In this document: piece after piece, positions 36,834 to 48,161 of the stretch
Position numbering within the stretch: position 1 is the stretch's first letter
Layout of the letters: each line of letters begins with the position of its first letter
Assembly: GCA_900073065.1 (NCBI GenBank)
Contig: FJOG01000013.1
Span: 337,227 to 401,226, forward strand
Origin: Phialocephala subalpina
Lineage: Eukaryota > Ascomycota > Leotiomycetes > Helotiales > Mollisiaceae
Reading direction: 5' to 3'
DNA length: 64,000 nt
Made by a program: the position numbers and the translations under genes
Notes under the pieces: generated by a model
What the model was told of the DNA's origin: nothing
The model's input: only the letters and a program-made list of their open reading frames with translations
Databases searched by the model: none

Positions 36834-38271
36834 AAAACACCACCGCCAGCGAACATAATGGGCCTAGGCGAGCGTTATTCATCACGGATGGTACTAAGGA
36901 GGATAAGACCGGTGATGAGTCTCATCTCGTTGTCGACTGCTTGCTTTGCTAGGTAAGACGCCGAGGGGCCCGAACAAGTTAGCAATTGATTTCCCAGACG
37001 AGTCTACGACAGGACAGCCGAGGGTGATAGGCTGTGCTGCGACGATAGTTCTTGACCACTTGAACAGCACTGCTAGCGGATGCGCTTCCACGTGCATGAG
37101 CGGACAATGCTGCAAGAGTGTAATAGAACGCGTTTACTCGCATAGCATACCTCCCTCTCTGCCCTGATCGGAGACTTCCTCTGTGCGAAGCAGACGCGGA
37201 CACATTCGGCTTCACGGGACTTCGGCAGCAACATCGCAGACAACTCCGAGATGAGACACATCCATCCTTCTTCCACGACAACATACCTCTGTGGTACGCA
37301 TCATCGAAGCTTCTTCTAGGAACGACACTGCTGCATCTCTGGGGACGTAAGAGATAGGATATAGCAAGACTACAAGAAAACAAAACCAAAAAAAATCCTT
37401 CGACATGACGGACGCCTCTTCGTGGCGCGAAGGACTAGTACTTTGGGAGCATGGGACTAACCCAGTGACTAACTTAGGAAGCCAAGATCTGTCACAGATT
37501 TCTAGATTGCTTGGAATAGTAAAGATATGGGGATTGAAACCATGCATGTATATTGGTATTTCGGAGTTGGTGGAGTTGCGGTACAGGCGACTGGCAGGTG
37601 GTAGCTTTATTGGCTTGCTCGAATATTCTTCCCCTAATGCGTTGAAGATGTGAGAGGTTCTGTGTGGAGTCAGAGAAGGTTATATTTAGTTGGAAGGAAA
37701 AAGGGAGACTAGGCCAATGTACAGTAGAAGCAGACACAAATGAACAGATGGATGATAAGCAGATGAAGATCTAAGTTGTGTGTTTCAGTACGCTAGGATA
37801 ACGTTCTCCTCAAATGAAGGAGCTGAATCTTCGGGTCTTAAACTTGCGGTGCAGAAGTTTGACACAAGAGCTGAACTTTCGCGTTTAGTGCTTACTTCAT
37901 CTAATGCTGCTTTTCTGTCGAAATTTGAAGTCATCACGAAACGGAGTGTATCCACTAAGGAATACGGTGCGTCTCTAATAGGTCGGAGGTTCTAAACGCC
38001 GATCTTTCAAAAAAGTTTGGTCGAGAAGAAGCGCGAAGCTTCTGAAGGAAGAGTCAAGCCAAGTCAAGTCATCAAGAAGTATTTCAACAACTTATCTTCT
38101 CGATTCAAAGACAACTATCAGTCTCGATCTCCCATCTACCATAGGACAATCAAATTGCGCCTATTTTACGACAGCGTCAATCACAATATCTTACAGCGCA
38201 AAAATACCCCTCCAACACCCAAATTCTACCCCACATCAACACCTTCACCACAACCAAACAACCTCACAATC
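36834..38271. other. Intergenic, no supported gene
   Basis: 1.4 kb with short overlapping ORFs on both strands and no family features. The right part is the FES1 promoter and leader. Confidence 0.5.
38035..38051. promoter_or_regulatory. Possible heat-shock element upstream of FES1
   Basis: The sequence GAAgcTTCtgAAGgAAG has alternating GAA/TTC-like blocks similar to an Hsf1 site. It lies about 220 bp before the FES1 start. Hsp70 cofactors are often under heat-shock control, so the site is plausible, but one block is in the wrong orientation. Confidence 0.3.
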
Positions 38272-38916
38272 ATGGACCCAGGACTCAACGAGCTCCTCAA
38301 ATGGGGTGTCGAAAACTCCTCCACAACCGCCAATGACCCATCCGCCGCATCACCCGAGAACCGCGGCCTCAGCGCCGAAGCCCTCAACGCCCTCCTCGGC
38401 GGTCCCAGCGACGCGGACCTAATGCGCGAATCCATGGCCGCAATTCTCTCCACCGACCCCGAACTCACCCTCGACGACAAGCTCATCGCATTCGACAACT
38501 TCGAACAACTAATCGAGAACCTCGACAACGCGAATAACTTAGCTCCATTAGCGTTATGGACTCCGTTGTTGAGCTGTCTACAACATGAGGAGAGCGAGAT
38601 GAGGAGGATGGCTGCATGGTGTGTGGGGACCGCGGTACAGAATAATGAGAAGAGTCAGGAGAGATTACTTGCTATGGGGGGAATTCCGCCGTTGGTTAAG
38701 TTGGCGACGGGGGAGAAGGAGAGTAGTCAGGTTAGGAGGAAGGCGGTTTATGCGTTGAGTTCGGCGTGTAGGAATTATCAGCCTTCGATGGATGTTTTTA
38801 CCGAGGAGTTGGGCAAGATGGGAAGGAGTGGAGAGAAGGTCGATGCTGCGGATATGGATGCTTGTGATGTGTTGATTGGAGGTTTGAGGGAGGAGGCTGC
38901 GAAGGCTACGGCATAA
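38272..38916 (+). CDS. FES1: Hsp70 nucleotide exchange factor Fes1
   Basis: Intronless ORF of 214 aa starting MDPGLNELLKWGVENSS. It continues GLSAEALNALLGGPSDADLM, LDDKLIAFDNFEQLIENLDN, LWTPLLSCLQHEESEMRRMA, AWCVGTAVQNNEKSQERLLA and GGIPPLVKLATGEKESSQVR. This is the armadillo-like Fes1/HspBP1 fold. It releases ADP from cytosolic Hsp70 (Ssa class) and supports folding and degradation of misfolded proteins. The length and N-terminus match fungal Fes1. A 3' read-through ORF starting upstream at 38017 is ignored because this ATG begins the conserved protein. Confidence 0.95.
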   Translation: MDPGLNELLKWGVENSSTTANDPSAASPENRGLSAEALNALLGGPSDADLMRESMAAILSTDPELTLDDKLIAFDNFEQLIENLDNANNLAPLALWTPLLSCLQHEESEMRRMAAWCVGTAVQNNEKSQERLLAMGGIPPLVKLATGEKESSQVRRKAVYALSSACRNYQPSMDVFTEELGKMGRSGEKVDAADMDACDVLIGGLREEAAKATA

Positions 38917-39345
38917 GGCTCTGGCGGAAGGTGTTTTGCATTGCGAAGGAGTTATGATACGGAACAAATAGATCCGATGGGAATGGCCTGCAAAATAGAA
39001 GCCAATTTCCGGCCACGGCTGGGAATGGTTGAGGCTGTCTCCAAAGACTTGGAGGTCCATAACGAAAATGCTACTTGAAGGCACGATGATTTGATGCTCT
39101 CCCACATTTATCAATCTCCACGTGCATAAATTCCGTGATTAAGTGAGTCTACGATTTTAAAAAAGGGCCATCTTTTGCTAGTAAATTAACATGCAATTTG
39201 TACTCTGTTGAAGCCTCACCCCTTTCTTACTTCAATCGTGTTGGTGAGTGTTTGGAATGGATTTGGTTGTACAAGTTACGTACAACTAGAATACATATCT
39301 GTACATATCTAAAAGTGTATCATCATACAGCAAACTATGCCCGAC

Positions 39346-40515
39346 TTAGTCTACTAACTTTCCATAAAATGGAACCCCCATGGCACTTAGTAGTAGTCTG
39401 GCATGTCTGTCTGAAGTGGCCGACGTCTTGACGGTTACATGGAAACCAGGAATCATCTTCGGTGGGTACATCTGAAGCACTTATTAGCTTATGAACATAA
39501 GAGAAGAACAGAAATACTTACATCGTAGTTGATTTCCACCTCTGGGAACAGAATAGCCCCCTCTCTGTTGAAACCCCAACTGATGTTTCCACTGCTGTCA
39601 CCAGTCGTCCCCTTGATTCCAGGCCAGTCCTTGATCCTGGGGAAGACAAGATTTATACACTTGTCCACAAACTCATATGCCATATCTCCACGTATCGTGC
39701 ATGTGAGAGCAATTGGCATGCTCTCTCGAATTCCGAATTGTGCAACACTGTGCTTCGCCTTGTGCACAGTTGGCCTCACTCCAGTGACAGCCTGAAGCAG
39801 CATTCCCGCTATGTGTAGATGTGCCGAGTCATCAATGGCTCCTTTGACCATACTGTGCACCGTCACCTCTTCAATTTTCGGGATGTTCCTCCAATGGATG
39901 TCTTTCTCAACCAATCGTAGCACTTCTCCCGGACCTCGAGGACCACGCTTCGGTCTGCCTTTATGATATGGCGAGCTATCATCCCAAGTCCGTAATCGCT
40001 CTGCCTTTTGAACGGTCGGTGTTCCAGGTGGTTTGTGGACATATGCCATTGCCATCAAATCGGGAGCAATCATTGATTGGTATGTTTGCTCCAAGCGTGT
40101 ATAATTGAAAGGTCCTGGAACAAATTCTCTTGAGGCCGGATCGGATTTTGGAGGAGGTTGATGTGGATGAAGTGGTCCGCGGAAATATCTTGGTGATTTG
40201 TACTGATATCTAAGAATATATAAGTATTTGACCATTTACATTAACACAGTGGCTATCGTACCGACTGGCAGGAAGCTGTCTCCTCCTCTGCTGCACCCGC
40301 TTCACTGGGTCATATCCATCAGCTTTCTCATCTGCGGCGACAGTCATAGGAGAATAAGAGGTTCGCGATTCGAGATCTTGCAGGTCTCGAGATGCATCCT
40401 TTCCTGCTGCTTCAGTCGATGCATACCGGCGGCCGTTTCGTACGAGTGAGGTTATTGATCGCGTGTCCTGAACAGCCAGCCTCCGAAGAGCTGACGGTAA
40501 CTCTTTGAGAGCCAT
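39346..40515 (-). CDS. MRPL7: Mitochondrial large ribosomal subunit protein uL5m (Mrpl7)
   Basis: Three exons (40515-40262, 40209-39522, 39471-39346) give 355 aa. The N-terminus MALKELPSALRRLAVQDTRS plus NGRRYAST is a basic mitochondrial presequence. The uL5 core lies in the second half: KIEEVTVHSMVKGAIDDSA, LLQAVTGVRPTVHKAKHSV, FGIRESMPIALTCTIRGDMA, FPRIKDWPGIKGTT and PEVEINYD, then MYPPKMIPGFHVTVKTSA, ending SAMGVPFYGKLVD. It forms part of the central protuberance of the mitoribosome. The introns are 52 and 50 nt and all phases close. Confidence 0.92.
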
Positions 40516-40981
40516 TGTGGTTCTTCGAAGTGAACACTGGCGTCCAAAATTCTCTTGTCTCCTGATATTTGATGTTCAGGTCGCAAGGCCACAATACTTT
40601 GAGAGTGGAGCTTCTCGTCCATCATTGGTGCAGATTTTAGCCTGGTGACAAGGATGACAGGAGGATTTGACAAGGGTCCGTCAAAGCTCCTCAGCGACGA
40701 GGACAATCATCCCAACTTCATATTGCTCCCAACTTGCCACTTCTGCCTCATTCGGATTATCGGAATATCTGCCCCAGCTTCGCGCTACAACAGTCAGAAA
40801 TTGTCAGACTTACAAAGGGACAATGGTCGTCGTCACTCGCTCCAGGCACCGTTGATAGCAGTTCGCGCTCCCAAAACAACCCCGCCAAGGCTCCCGCAAA
40901 CACAGATCCTCCACGTACACAAAAGCAATTGCTTTGCTACTACCTTCGAACAATCCATAACCTGCTAGTCTTTCGGTCAAG

Positions 40982-43817
40982 ATGAACGAGGGTGTAAAGC
41001 GATTCCTGAGCCGACGGGAGAAAGATGGAGGAGGCCACAGAAGAGACAAGTCCAGGGACAAGAATGCGGAACGAAAGGTATTCCCTTGTGGTTTTCACTT
41101 GTCTTCCTCCTTGCTCATACATGGGAACAAGTCTATGTTCTCTCAATCTGCCACCTCTATATCCAAAGCGTTCTCGAATCCCCACGGCAAAAGCTCGCCG
41201 ATCTCACAGACCTCGTTCTCTCACGTTCAAGCCACCATTACTGACTCGCGAGCTCTTTTCTATACACAGTCTCGACCACGATCTGGTGAAGGTATCTCCA
41301 CACTATTCAAAGTCGACCCTCAGAAGAAGCTGGAACAGGAACAAAACAACAAGGTTAGGACGTCATACAGCATTCGGCTAGAGTAGTGCTGACGAGATGC
41401 CAGATATCGAGTATCAAGCAACGACTGCAGAATGTTGGATATTCGAGCATTGAGGATGAGCAGATACATTATGCGCTTGGATCCAAATATGCCAATGGAG
41501 ACGCCGACAGAGCATTCGACATGGTTGTGCTCTTCCAGGAGTCCGTTGAAGGAGTCGTCAAACCATACAATCCAGCAGTCCATATGCTAGGTGCCGAGAA
41601 TCGCGAGGCTGTTACATGTTATCTTGATACACTCTTGTTCTCGATGTTTGCTCGACTATCAAGTTTCGAACCTCTGTTATACTCAAGTTTTGACGATGAG
41701 CCTCGCCGCCGTTTGTCTACGTTGATTCGTCTGTGGGTGAATATGCTGAGGACCGGCAAATTGATTCAAACCGATGTGGCACGTAATTCAGGTTCCTTGT
41801 CATGTTTATTCACTAACAACGAAGGTAGACCAAACATTTACAAGAAGCTCTCGCTGCCTGCGGTTGGGATGACGCTCAGAGACTCGAGCAACAAGATACC
41901 TCTGAAGCATTCCAGAACATTACAGACATCCTGAACTTACCACTTCTCACATTGAAAGTGGATCTAGTTCACGGCGGAAGGAACGATACCGATGACCACA
42001 AATTAATTCACGAGCGCCTCCTCAACGTAGCTGTACCCGATGAGGACCCTGAAGGTGCCCCTATCAAATTGGAAGATTGTTTAGAGAGCTACTTCAACAA
42101 TCAGGTTGAAGTGAATCGCTTCCTTGAACGAACTCATACGAACCAATCGATAGCATCTGCATCATCACCATCATCAAAAGAAACTTCAGAGCATGTGGAG
42201 ATCTCAGAACTTTCTTGGTCTACTCCCAATACGCCGACGACCCCTCTGACACCCAGTACGCCGCTCAGTCCAAATTCCAACCGGCTTCGTGCTACCAGCA
42301 TCATCAGACGACGAGTAATTGAGGAGGAGGGCGAGGGCGAAAAGGCAGCCGAGTCTGAGGGTGTGGTTCTGCAAATGCCACGATCAGCACGAAAGGGTTC
42401 AATACGAAAAGAAGTGCTGATGCCTGCTTGGCAATTCTATCATTTAATACGTCCGTCACCTATTTCATTACACTATATACAGCCATGTTTTTGCTTTACT
42501 CCCCCATCCACACAAGTACTAATAGATGATATAGCTTGGCATACAGAGAAAGGGGAGACTCCGAATGAGAATAAGATCGCCGATCATTTCCAGTCGACAC
42601 GTCCAGTGCTAGGAGTCTGTCTGAAAAGGTATACCTTTACCGCTGAGGGTAAACCTATCAAGAAAAAGACCTACATCGATATACCCGTAGATCTTCGGTT
42701 GCCTCATTTCGTCAACGAGAATGGGGAAGACGATAAAGATCGCCCATTGGAAGGTCAATTTAAGCTCTCTCTCCAGTCAGTAATATGTCACCGAGGAGAT
42801 GCAATCAACTCGGGGCATTATGTGGCCTATATCCGGGGCTCGGCTGAAGCTGCTGATGGCGATTCACATTCTACACGGATTCTCAGCGATGAAGAACGAC
42901 CGCCTGGCTACTCAGAAGAGCACTGGATCAAATTTGACGATAACGCGAACCCTCGGGTGCAGTATGCAGATATCAGCGATGCTCTGAAAAAAGAAACGCC
43001 ATATCTTCTCTTCTATCAAGTTCAGCCAATATTCGATGTGACCGCGCCGCCGCCTACCAATTTGAAGCCGCCTTCATACACAGACTCTGGGGTTGCTATG
43101 TCAATTACGGAATGCAGTCCAAATCCGAACGATATGCAGAGTCAGAATACGTCGGGCTATTTCGATGGTCCTGCTGACGAGTCAACTCCCACGATCAGAC
43201 TGTCCTCGGAATATGAGCGACATGCCAGCCCCAGAATAAGTCTGAATCTATCAGACGACCGACGAGGTAGCTTGGCGCATACCGAAGTCAGTGTAACAAG
43301 TTTGGCGAGTACGGCAAGCAGTGTGCAAGCTACTTCAGCACCTGTCACACCTAGCGAGGAAACAACTGCACAGAGATTTTCCCGGGCAGCCGCATCAATG
43401 ACAAAATTCGGAAGCAAGAGCCGCCCTAGCAGTCAATCTGGAGAAAATCGGATCAGTGCTACGTTCTCTCGCTTGAGCTTGATGGGAACGAAAAGCAGAG
43501 AGCAGCTGTCCAAAAATGATATCATCAAGGAGACTCCGAATGATACTACTACAGGCTCTAATGGCGTTCCTGAACCTCGGAAGTCAATCGCAATTGATGA
43601 GTCGTCTTTGAGGCCACATCTTGAGGGATTGCAGATGACAGCCGCGGATAGCACAATCAGTCGGTCGAAGACCAAAAAGGAGAAGAAGCGGGACAAGAGC
43701 AAAGGGCCGAGTGAGAAAGGCGAGCATGAGCACCATCATCATACTCACAAGGATAAGGGGAAAGGGAAGGCGAAAGACGAGAACAAGGTCCCAGACAGGG
43801 AATGTACGATTATGTAG
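40982..43817 (+). CDS. Ubiquitin-specific protease (C19) with C-terminal CaaX box
   Basis: The exons I can support are 40982-41077, about 41130-41353, 41404-41775, 41829-42450 and 42535-43817. The catalytic Cys box is GAENREAVTCYLDTLLFSMF. QQDTSEAFQNI follows, and LGVCLKRYTF and RLPHF lie in the fingers. The His box is INSGHYVAYIRG and the domain ends WIKFDDNANPRV and TPYLLFYQV. A long disordered Ser/Lys-rich tail ends HHHHTHKDKGKGKAKDENK and then CTIM, a CaaX prenylation motif. The enzyme should remove ubiquitin from targets, possibly at a membrane. In exon 2 the family-like text is split over three frames by apparent +1 bases at 41169 and 41236, although one frame stays open throughout. Confidence 0.85.
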
Positions 43818-45915
43818 ATTTGGCGTTGAGGACATGTATCAATATGGGTCTGGGTTGACAGGCATTGACATGACAAGCAAAGCATCAAGGCATTGGGGTA
43901 CGGCATACATAGAGTCAGCATTAGCGGGCGTTGAGAGGGTTTGATTTACGGCTGGACCCAACAGGACCCTTCTGGACAGTCGTAAAGTGGAAGAACGAGA
44001 CTTGGGCATTTGTGGCGTGTGGTAGCATTTGGGAGAGGATTATCATCCCGGACAGCGTAATAGAATGCTATGATTCATGAGACCGTTATTAAGCATCATA
44101 AAGTCTTGCTGTGATCACCATTCGTGCTTCAATGCTGAAGCACGTCAAAAGCTCGTGGCAAGCAGGGACGGAAGGAATAGAATAATGAAGGGAGGTATCG
44201 CCAGAACACCACCTCCTGTTCTCACCTCAGCCAATTCTGCGGGCATAAAAGATCTATCTACTACTTCAAATGCTCTCCTCATCATTATTGAAGACCATGG
44301 ATCACATAGTCACAGGAGTCCGGCCCGAACTCCTGTCTAGATTGTAATATCGCCTCACCTGCACACCTCACTCAACCCTCCACACTCGTGAATCTCGCGC
44401 TCCGTTCTCCAACCTCACCCGTCAACCATTCATACTCGTGAAATTGACGGCAAAGGTACAGAACGACAATAGCTGCGAGTTTCAATCAGCCGGTTTGAAA
44501 TATCAAAGGTAGAGAGGCATTGGTTCCTTTCGGGAGCGGACTTAGAGTAGGAGTGAAGGGGTAAAAATTTACATATTTCAAATTACACGGTAAGAACTGG
44601 GGAAGTAGGCAGTAAGACGGGGGAGTGAAGCGAGAAGAGAAGACCTCGCTCACAATCATTAATCTCGACAGGGCCTTCTGGAGAGGTTTGTTGCGGTCGT
44701 CGCAAGGAGCTTAGGTCAATTTTGTACCCCCTTACTCCTCACTCAGCTGCACTTCCCCTCCCTCCTCTCTTCCCACTTTCTCGAAAATTAAGACCTTACC
44801 ACCATTCATCGACCCCTTTACCCCACATTCACTATTGCTCCCTTGTTCCCTTGCTCCACTCTACAAGAGTTCTGCCTTCAAGTATAAGATCAAGGTCCTC
44901 ACCCGTCAACAAGCGCCACTGGTTCTCCGCATGCGTCTTGGCCGCCAGGGAGATTTTCCGTCGGAAATAAACAGTTTCCATGTGGGCTTGTACTTGCTAT
45001 CGTCTACGTTCATCTTTGCAAAACTCTTTGCAAATACCCCTCGCTAGCCCTTTCCTCAATCTAACCTCTAACGTTTCATACAAAACTTGGCAGCAACATC
45101 CCAAAGGACAATGACAGCTCACGCAAGCCCAAACAGATTGCAAAAGGATACCAAGACGCATGAGCATCGCAAAGCGGAACAAAGGAAACAGTTCGCGGAG
45201 CGGGAGCGTGACATCGAAGTGAGAGGAGATGACATCGCTCACGATCCAATGTTCAGTCAACCAATTCGAAACAGGAGCTATTACAGTCGTCGCAAGGAGT
45301 TTGTGCTCCCTCTTATAGTCAGGACGGAACTTAAACGCACTTGCCATGGGGATTCACTCCCCCTCGGGAAAGTAAGTCGCGAAGAATCAAGATTTGGAGC
45401 CATCCACCTACCTACCTTACACCCATCACCTCCACCTTCCACCTCAAGTCTAGGAGTACAAATGCTCAACACCACTTGGGGAATCTCTCTCCTATGCCAT
45501 AATGGCAAACATTCTTGCCATGATATTGTGTCAGCGGAATCGAAGTAATCAGCCCCCTTCATCTTCGATCTGTGCTCCCCTCAACATCCAATCCTCTAAT
45601 TTGCAAATAAATCGCCTTTCAGAAACCGGCTTCCAACGCCTCAACCCCGTTCTCACCCTAGCGTGATAATTCAGACTCAATTTTTGACAACAAATCCCAA
45701 AACGACGAGAGAAATCGCGGGCTTCTGAAATTCAAGGTCACGAAACCATGCCGAGCCTCATGTGTATTGAATCGAAGGAAGGAGACAGCAGACAGGCATA
45801 CATCGAGGCAAAACTCGAGGGAAGACCGTGAATTAAAAGTATCTCCATCCTACTCTATCAACTGTTTCATGGTCGCAGCGAGAACCACAACGAAGCCGAG
45901 AATAATCTGCTCCTG

Positions 45916-46070
45916 TATTTATACCTCCACAACCCTACTAGCGTACTTGTCCCACTTAGGAATCCCCAACTTCCCAACCTAAGGCCACGACCGAACTTGT
46001 AGAAGAGAGAAGCCCGCATCAATTCACCAATCCACACATCTTCACCTCACCTACCCCATGTGTATAAAAA
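45916..46070. promoter_or_regulatory. Divergent TATA pair (module A4)
   Basis: Minus-strand TATAAATA at 45916-45923 and plus-strand TATAAAAA at 46063-46070, 147 bp apart. Confidence 0.5.
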
Positions 46071-46510
46071 CACCCCCAATCACCTACAAGTCTCTCCTCA
46101 ACACACACTGATAAAGACACAGACAAGAAAAGGTGTGTCCACCCACCCAGCGCCCCCACAACCCATCTCTACCTCCCCCCTTCACGACTCTTCAATCTTC
46201 AAATCCCTTTCCACCCGCTTCCTCTCTCCCCTCACCTCTCCCCTCGTCCTAGCTCTCAATTCTTCTCAAAAAGACAAAACAAATCGACAGCAGAAGCAAA
46301 ATAACAACGAAAAATTCGATCCAATCTTAGACCGTAGAGGTAATCACGGTACGCGTTTCCTCAAGATCGCGAAACCAGAGGCGAAGGCAAGAAAGGACAA
46401 AGCATCTTTCAAGTAAGACGACGAGAGCGCACAAGGACTTTGCTTCTCATTAAATAATCCTGACTGTCATCGCTCGTCTGACTTGAAGCTCTAAGCTGCA
46501 ATATGATTCC

Positions 46511-46688
46511 TTTTATATCCCCAAAGGGAGCTTAGACGCAGTTGCCCTCCACACTCGCCCCTCCTTCCCTCATACTCAGCAAAAGCGCCTCGAAATTCAA
46601 GACTATATTATTAATTCACCAAACTCCGCACTCAAAACAAACGTCCCACTGCCACCTTTAACTCAGCCAATCTGGCGGGGTATAAAAA
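46511..46688. promoter_or_regulatory. Divergent TATA pair with CCAAT box (module A5)
   Basis: Minus-strand TATA at 46511-46518, CCAAT at 46667-46671 and plus-strand TATAAAAAG at 46681. The CCAAT-to-TATA stretch resembles 44231-44250 in the first module. Confidence 0.5.
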
Positions 46689-46879
46689 GACCTTCCCACC
46701 CCCTCAAACTTACTCGTAGAAAGAAGCCAACAACGGTCATAGTACAAGGAGCTGAACTTCGACCTGAACTCTCATCTCATCCCTTGAGCACTTCCACATC
46801 TCTACGTTCCTCACTCCTCTCCCTCTTCGCTCTCCTCCTTTCCGTTCCCCAGCCTAACCCTAATCCATTTCACAAACCT

Positions 46880-46909
46880 AATAAAAATCAATAAAAATCA
46901 ATAAAAATC
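46880..46909. repeat. Tandem repeat, 3 x 10 bp
   Basis: Three copies of aataaaaatc, directly before the TCGACAAC element of module A5. Confidence 0.9.
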
Positions 46910-47110
46910 GACAACAATAAAGCTACGAGTCGCTTGATACTCAAGTCCACGAAAATATGCTCATCCCATTCGTACCGGAATAGAGAACACAAAGAGGATA
47001 GGGAGGCAAGCTTGAAGTAAGACCGAACAGGGAGCGAGAGAGCAGTGCTTGCGATCGGTGAGCCAACTAAAGGAAGAGTTGTCGCGAAACTCAGAGGAGT
47101 TCGCTCTCCT

Positions 47111-47254
47111 TTTATACCTCCCAAGCCTACTAGACGCACTTGCCTTTCGCTAGTCTGCCCACCTACGGAACAGCCCTCGAGAGGTAGACTAAACTTGTCA
47201 CGCGTAGCGACTCTCACCCACACCCCACCCTACCCCGATCCTCAAGTATAAAAA
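47111..47254. promoter_or_regulatory. Divergent TATA pair (module A6)
   Basis: Minus-strand TATAAAAG at about 47111-47117 and plus-strand TATAAAAA at 47247-47254. An ACGCACTTGCC-like motif lies near 47134. Confidence 0.5.
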
Positions 47255-48161
47255 CAAACCCACACCACATCGTAACATCTCCTCAACATAAACAAAACAC
47301 GCGTCGTCATCGAACCATACCACGAAGTGATGTGCGCCCTCAAAGGCTTTATCTTCTCAATCCACACTCCAGAGACATTCACACCTCTAGGCAAGATGAA
47401 GAAGGGACGAGGCTGAGCTGCGAATTGATCCACTCCCTCGCCAAGATGGAGCGACTTCAAAGATCCTCATGAAGCTTGACAACAAAACCCAAAACAATAA
47501 TAACAACAACAAATATCTAAACCAGTTTTTAGGGCAATGAAGGTATGCTAAGTCTTACAAGTACTAGGAAGAACAACGGGGAAAGGCTAGGCATGAGCAC
47601 AACCGTGAAGTGTAAAGACGCGGCATGCATATAAGCGTTTGTTTTGTTCAAGTATTGTCATAAAGTTCGTTGATATTCTTTCACTCTATAGTATCGAGAA
47701 GAACTTTACCGCACTTATATCTCGACCAGAAAGCTCCGGCGCACATCTTGCTCGTATTCTGTGATTCATTCCAACTTGGGAAGGAGCTACCGAGCTGCAG
47801 GAAGCTACACCAAAACACCTCTCCACCAATCCACCAGGAAGGCTCAGCACGTACATTCAACATCGACATCCGCCGACTCTTCATTTAAGACTTGACTATT
47901 TTTTCTGCACTGCAATGTTTTTATCCACATCACACCCCTCTCCACCTCCAATCATGCATCAGACAAGACATGAAAAGTCAAACCCAAATCAATACAAAAA
48001 AAAGAGGAGACCCATCCCATCGATCAGCTAAGGTTCAGAAGAAAGACATGCCTGTCCCGTCACAGCCGCCCAGAATACGCCTTACCGTTCGCCTGTGTGC
48101 ATACATATGTATTGCCATTTCCTATCGTTTGCTGAGATTCCATTTTCAAAAGTGTGATTGA

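Larger units (their letters stand above)
44231..47483. repeat. Array A: diverged promoter-like modules without ORFs
   Basis: Six modules can be placed. Plus-strand TATA boxes lie at 44244, 44883, about 45457 (degenerate), 46063, 46681 and 47247. A TTGACAAC-like element follows at 44444, 45087, 45684, 46284, 46908 and 47476, spacing 200-229 bp. Minus-strand TATA boxes lie at 45313, 45916, 46511 and 47111. Just inside each minus TATA is an ACGCACTTGCC-like motif (about 45336, 45941, 46534, 47134). A CCAAT box precedes the TATA in the first and fifth modules (44231, 46667). The sequences between modules are only partly alike by eye. No ORF is shared between modules. The nature of the array is unknown. 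Confidence 0.6.

Noticed and set aside
46888..47223. 111-codon minus-strand ORF in array A
   Set aside because: It spans the minus TATA box and is not conserved as a frame in the other modules.
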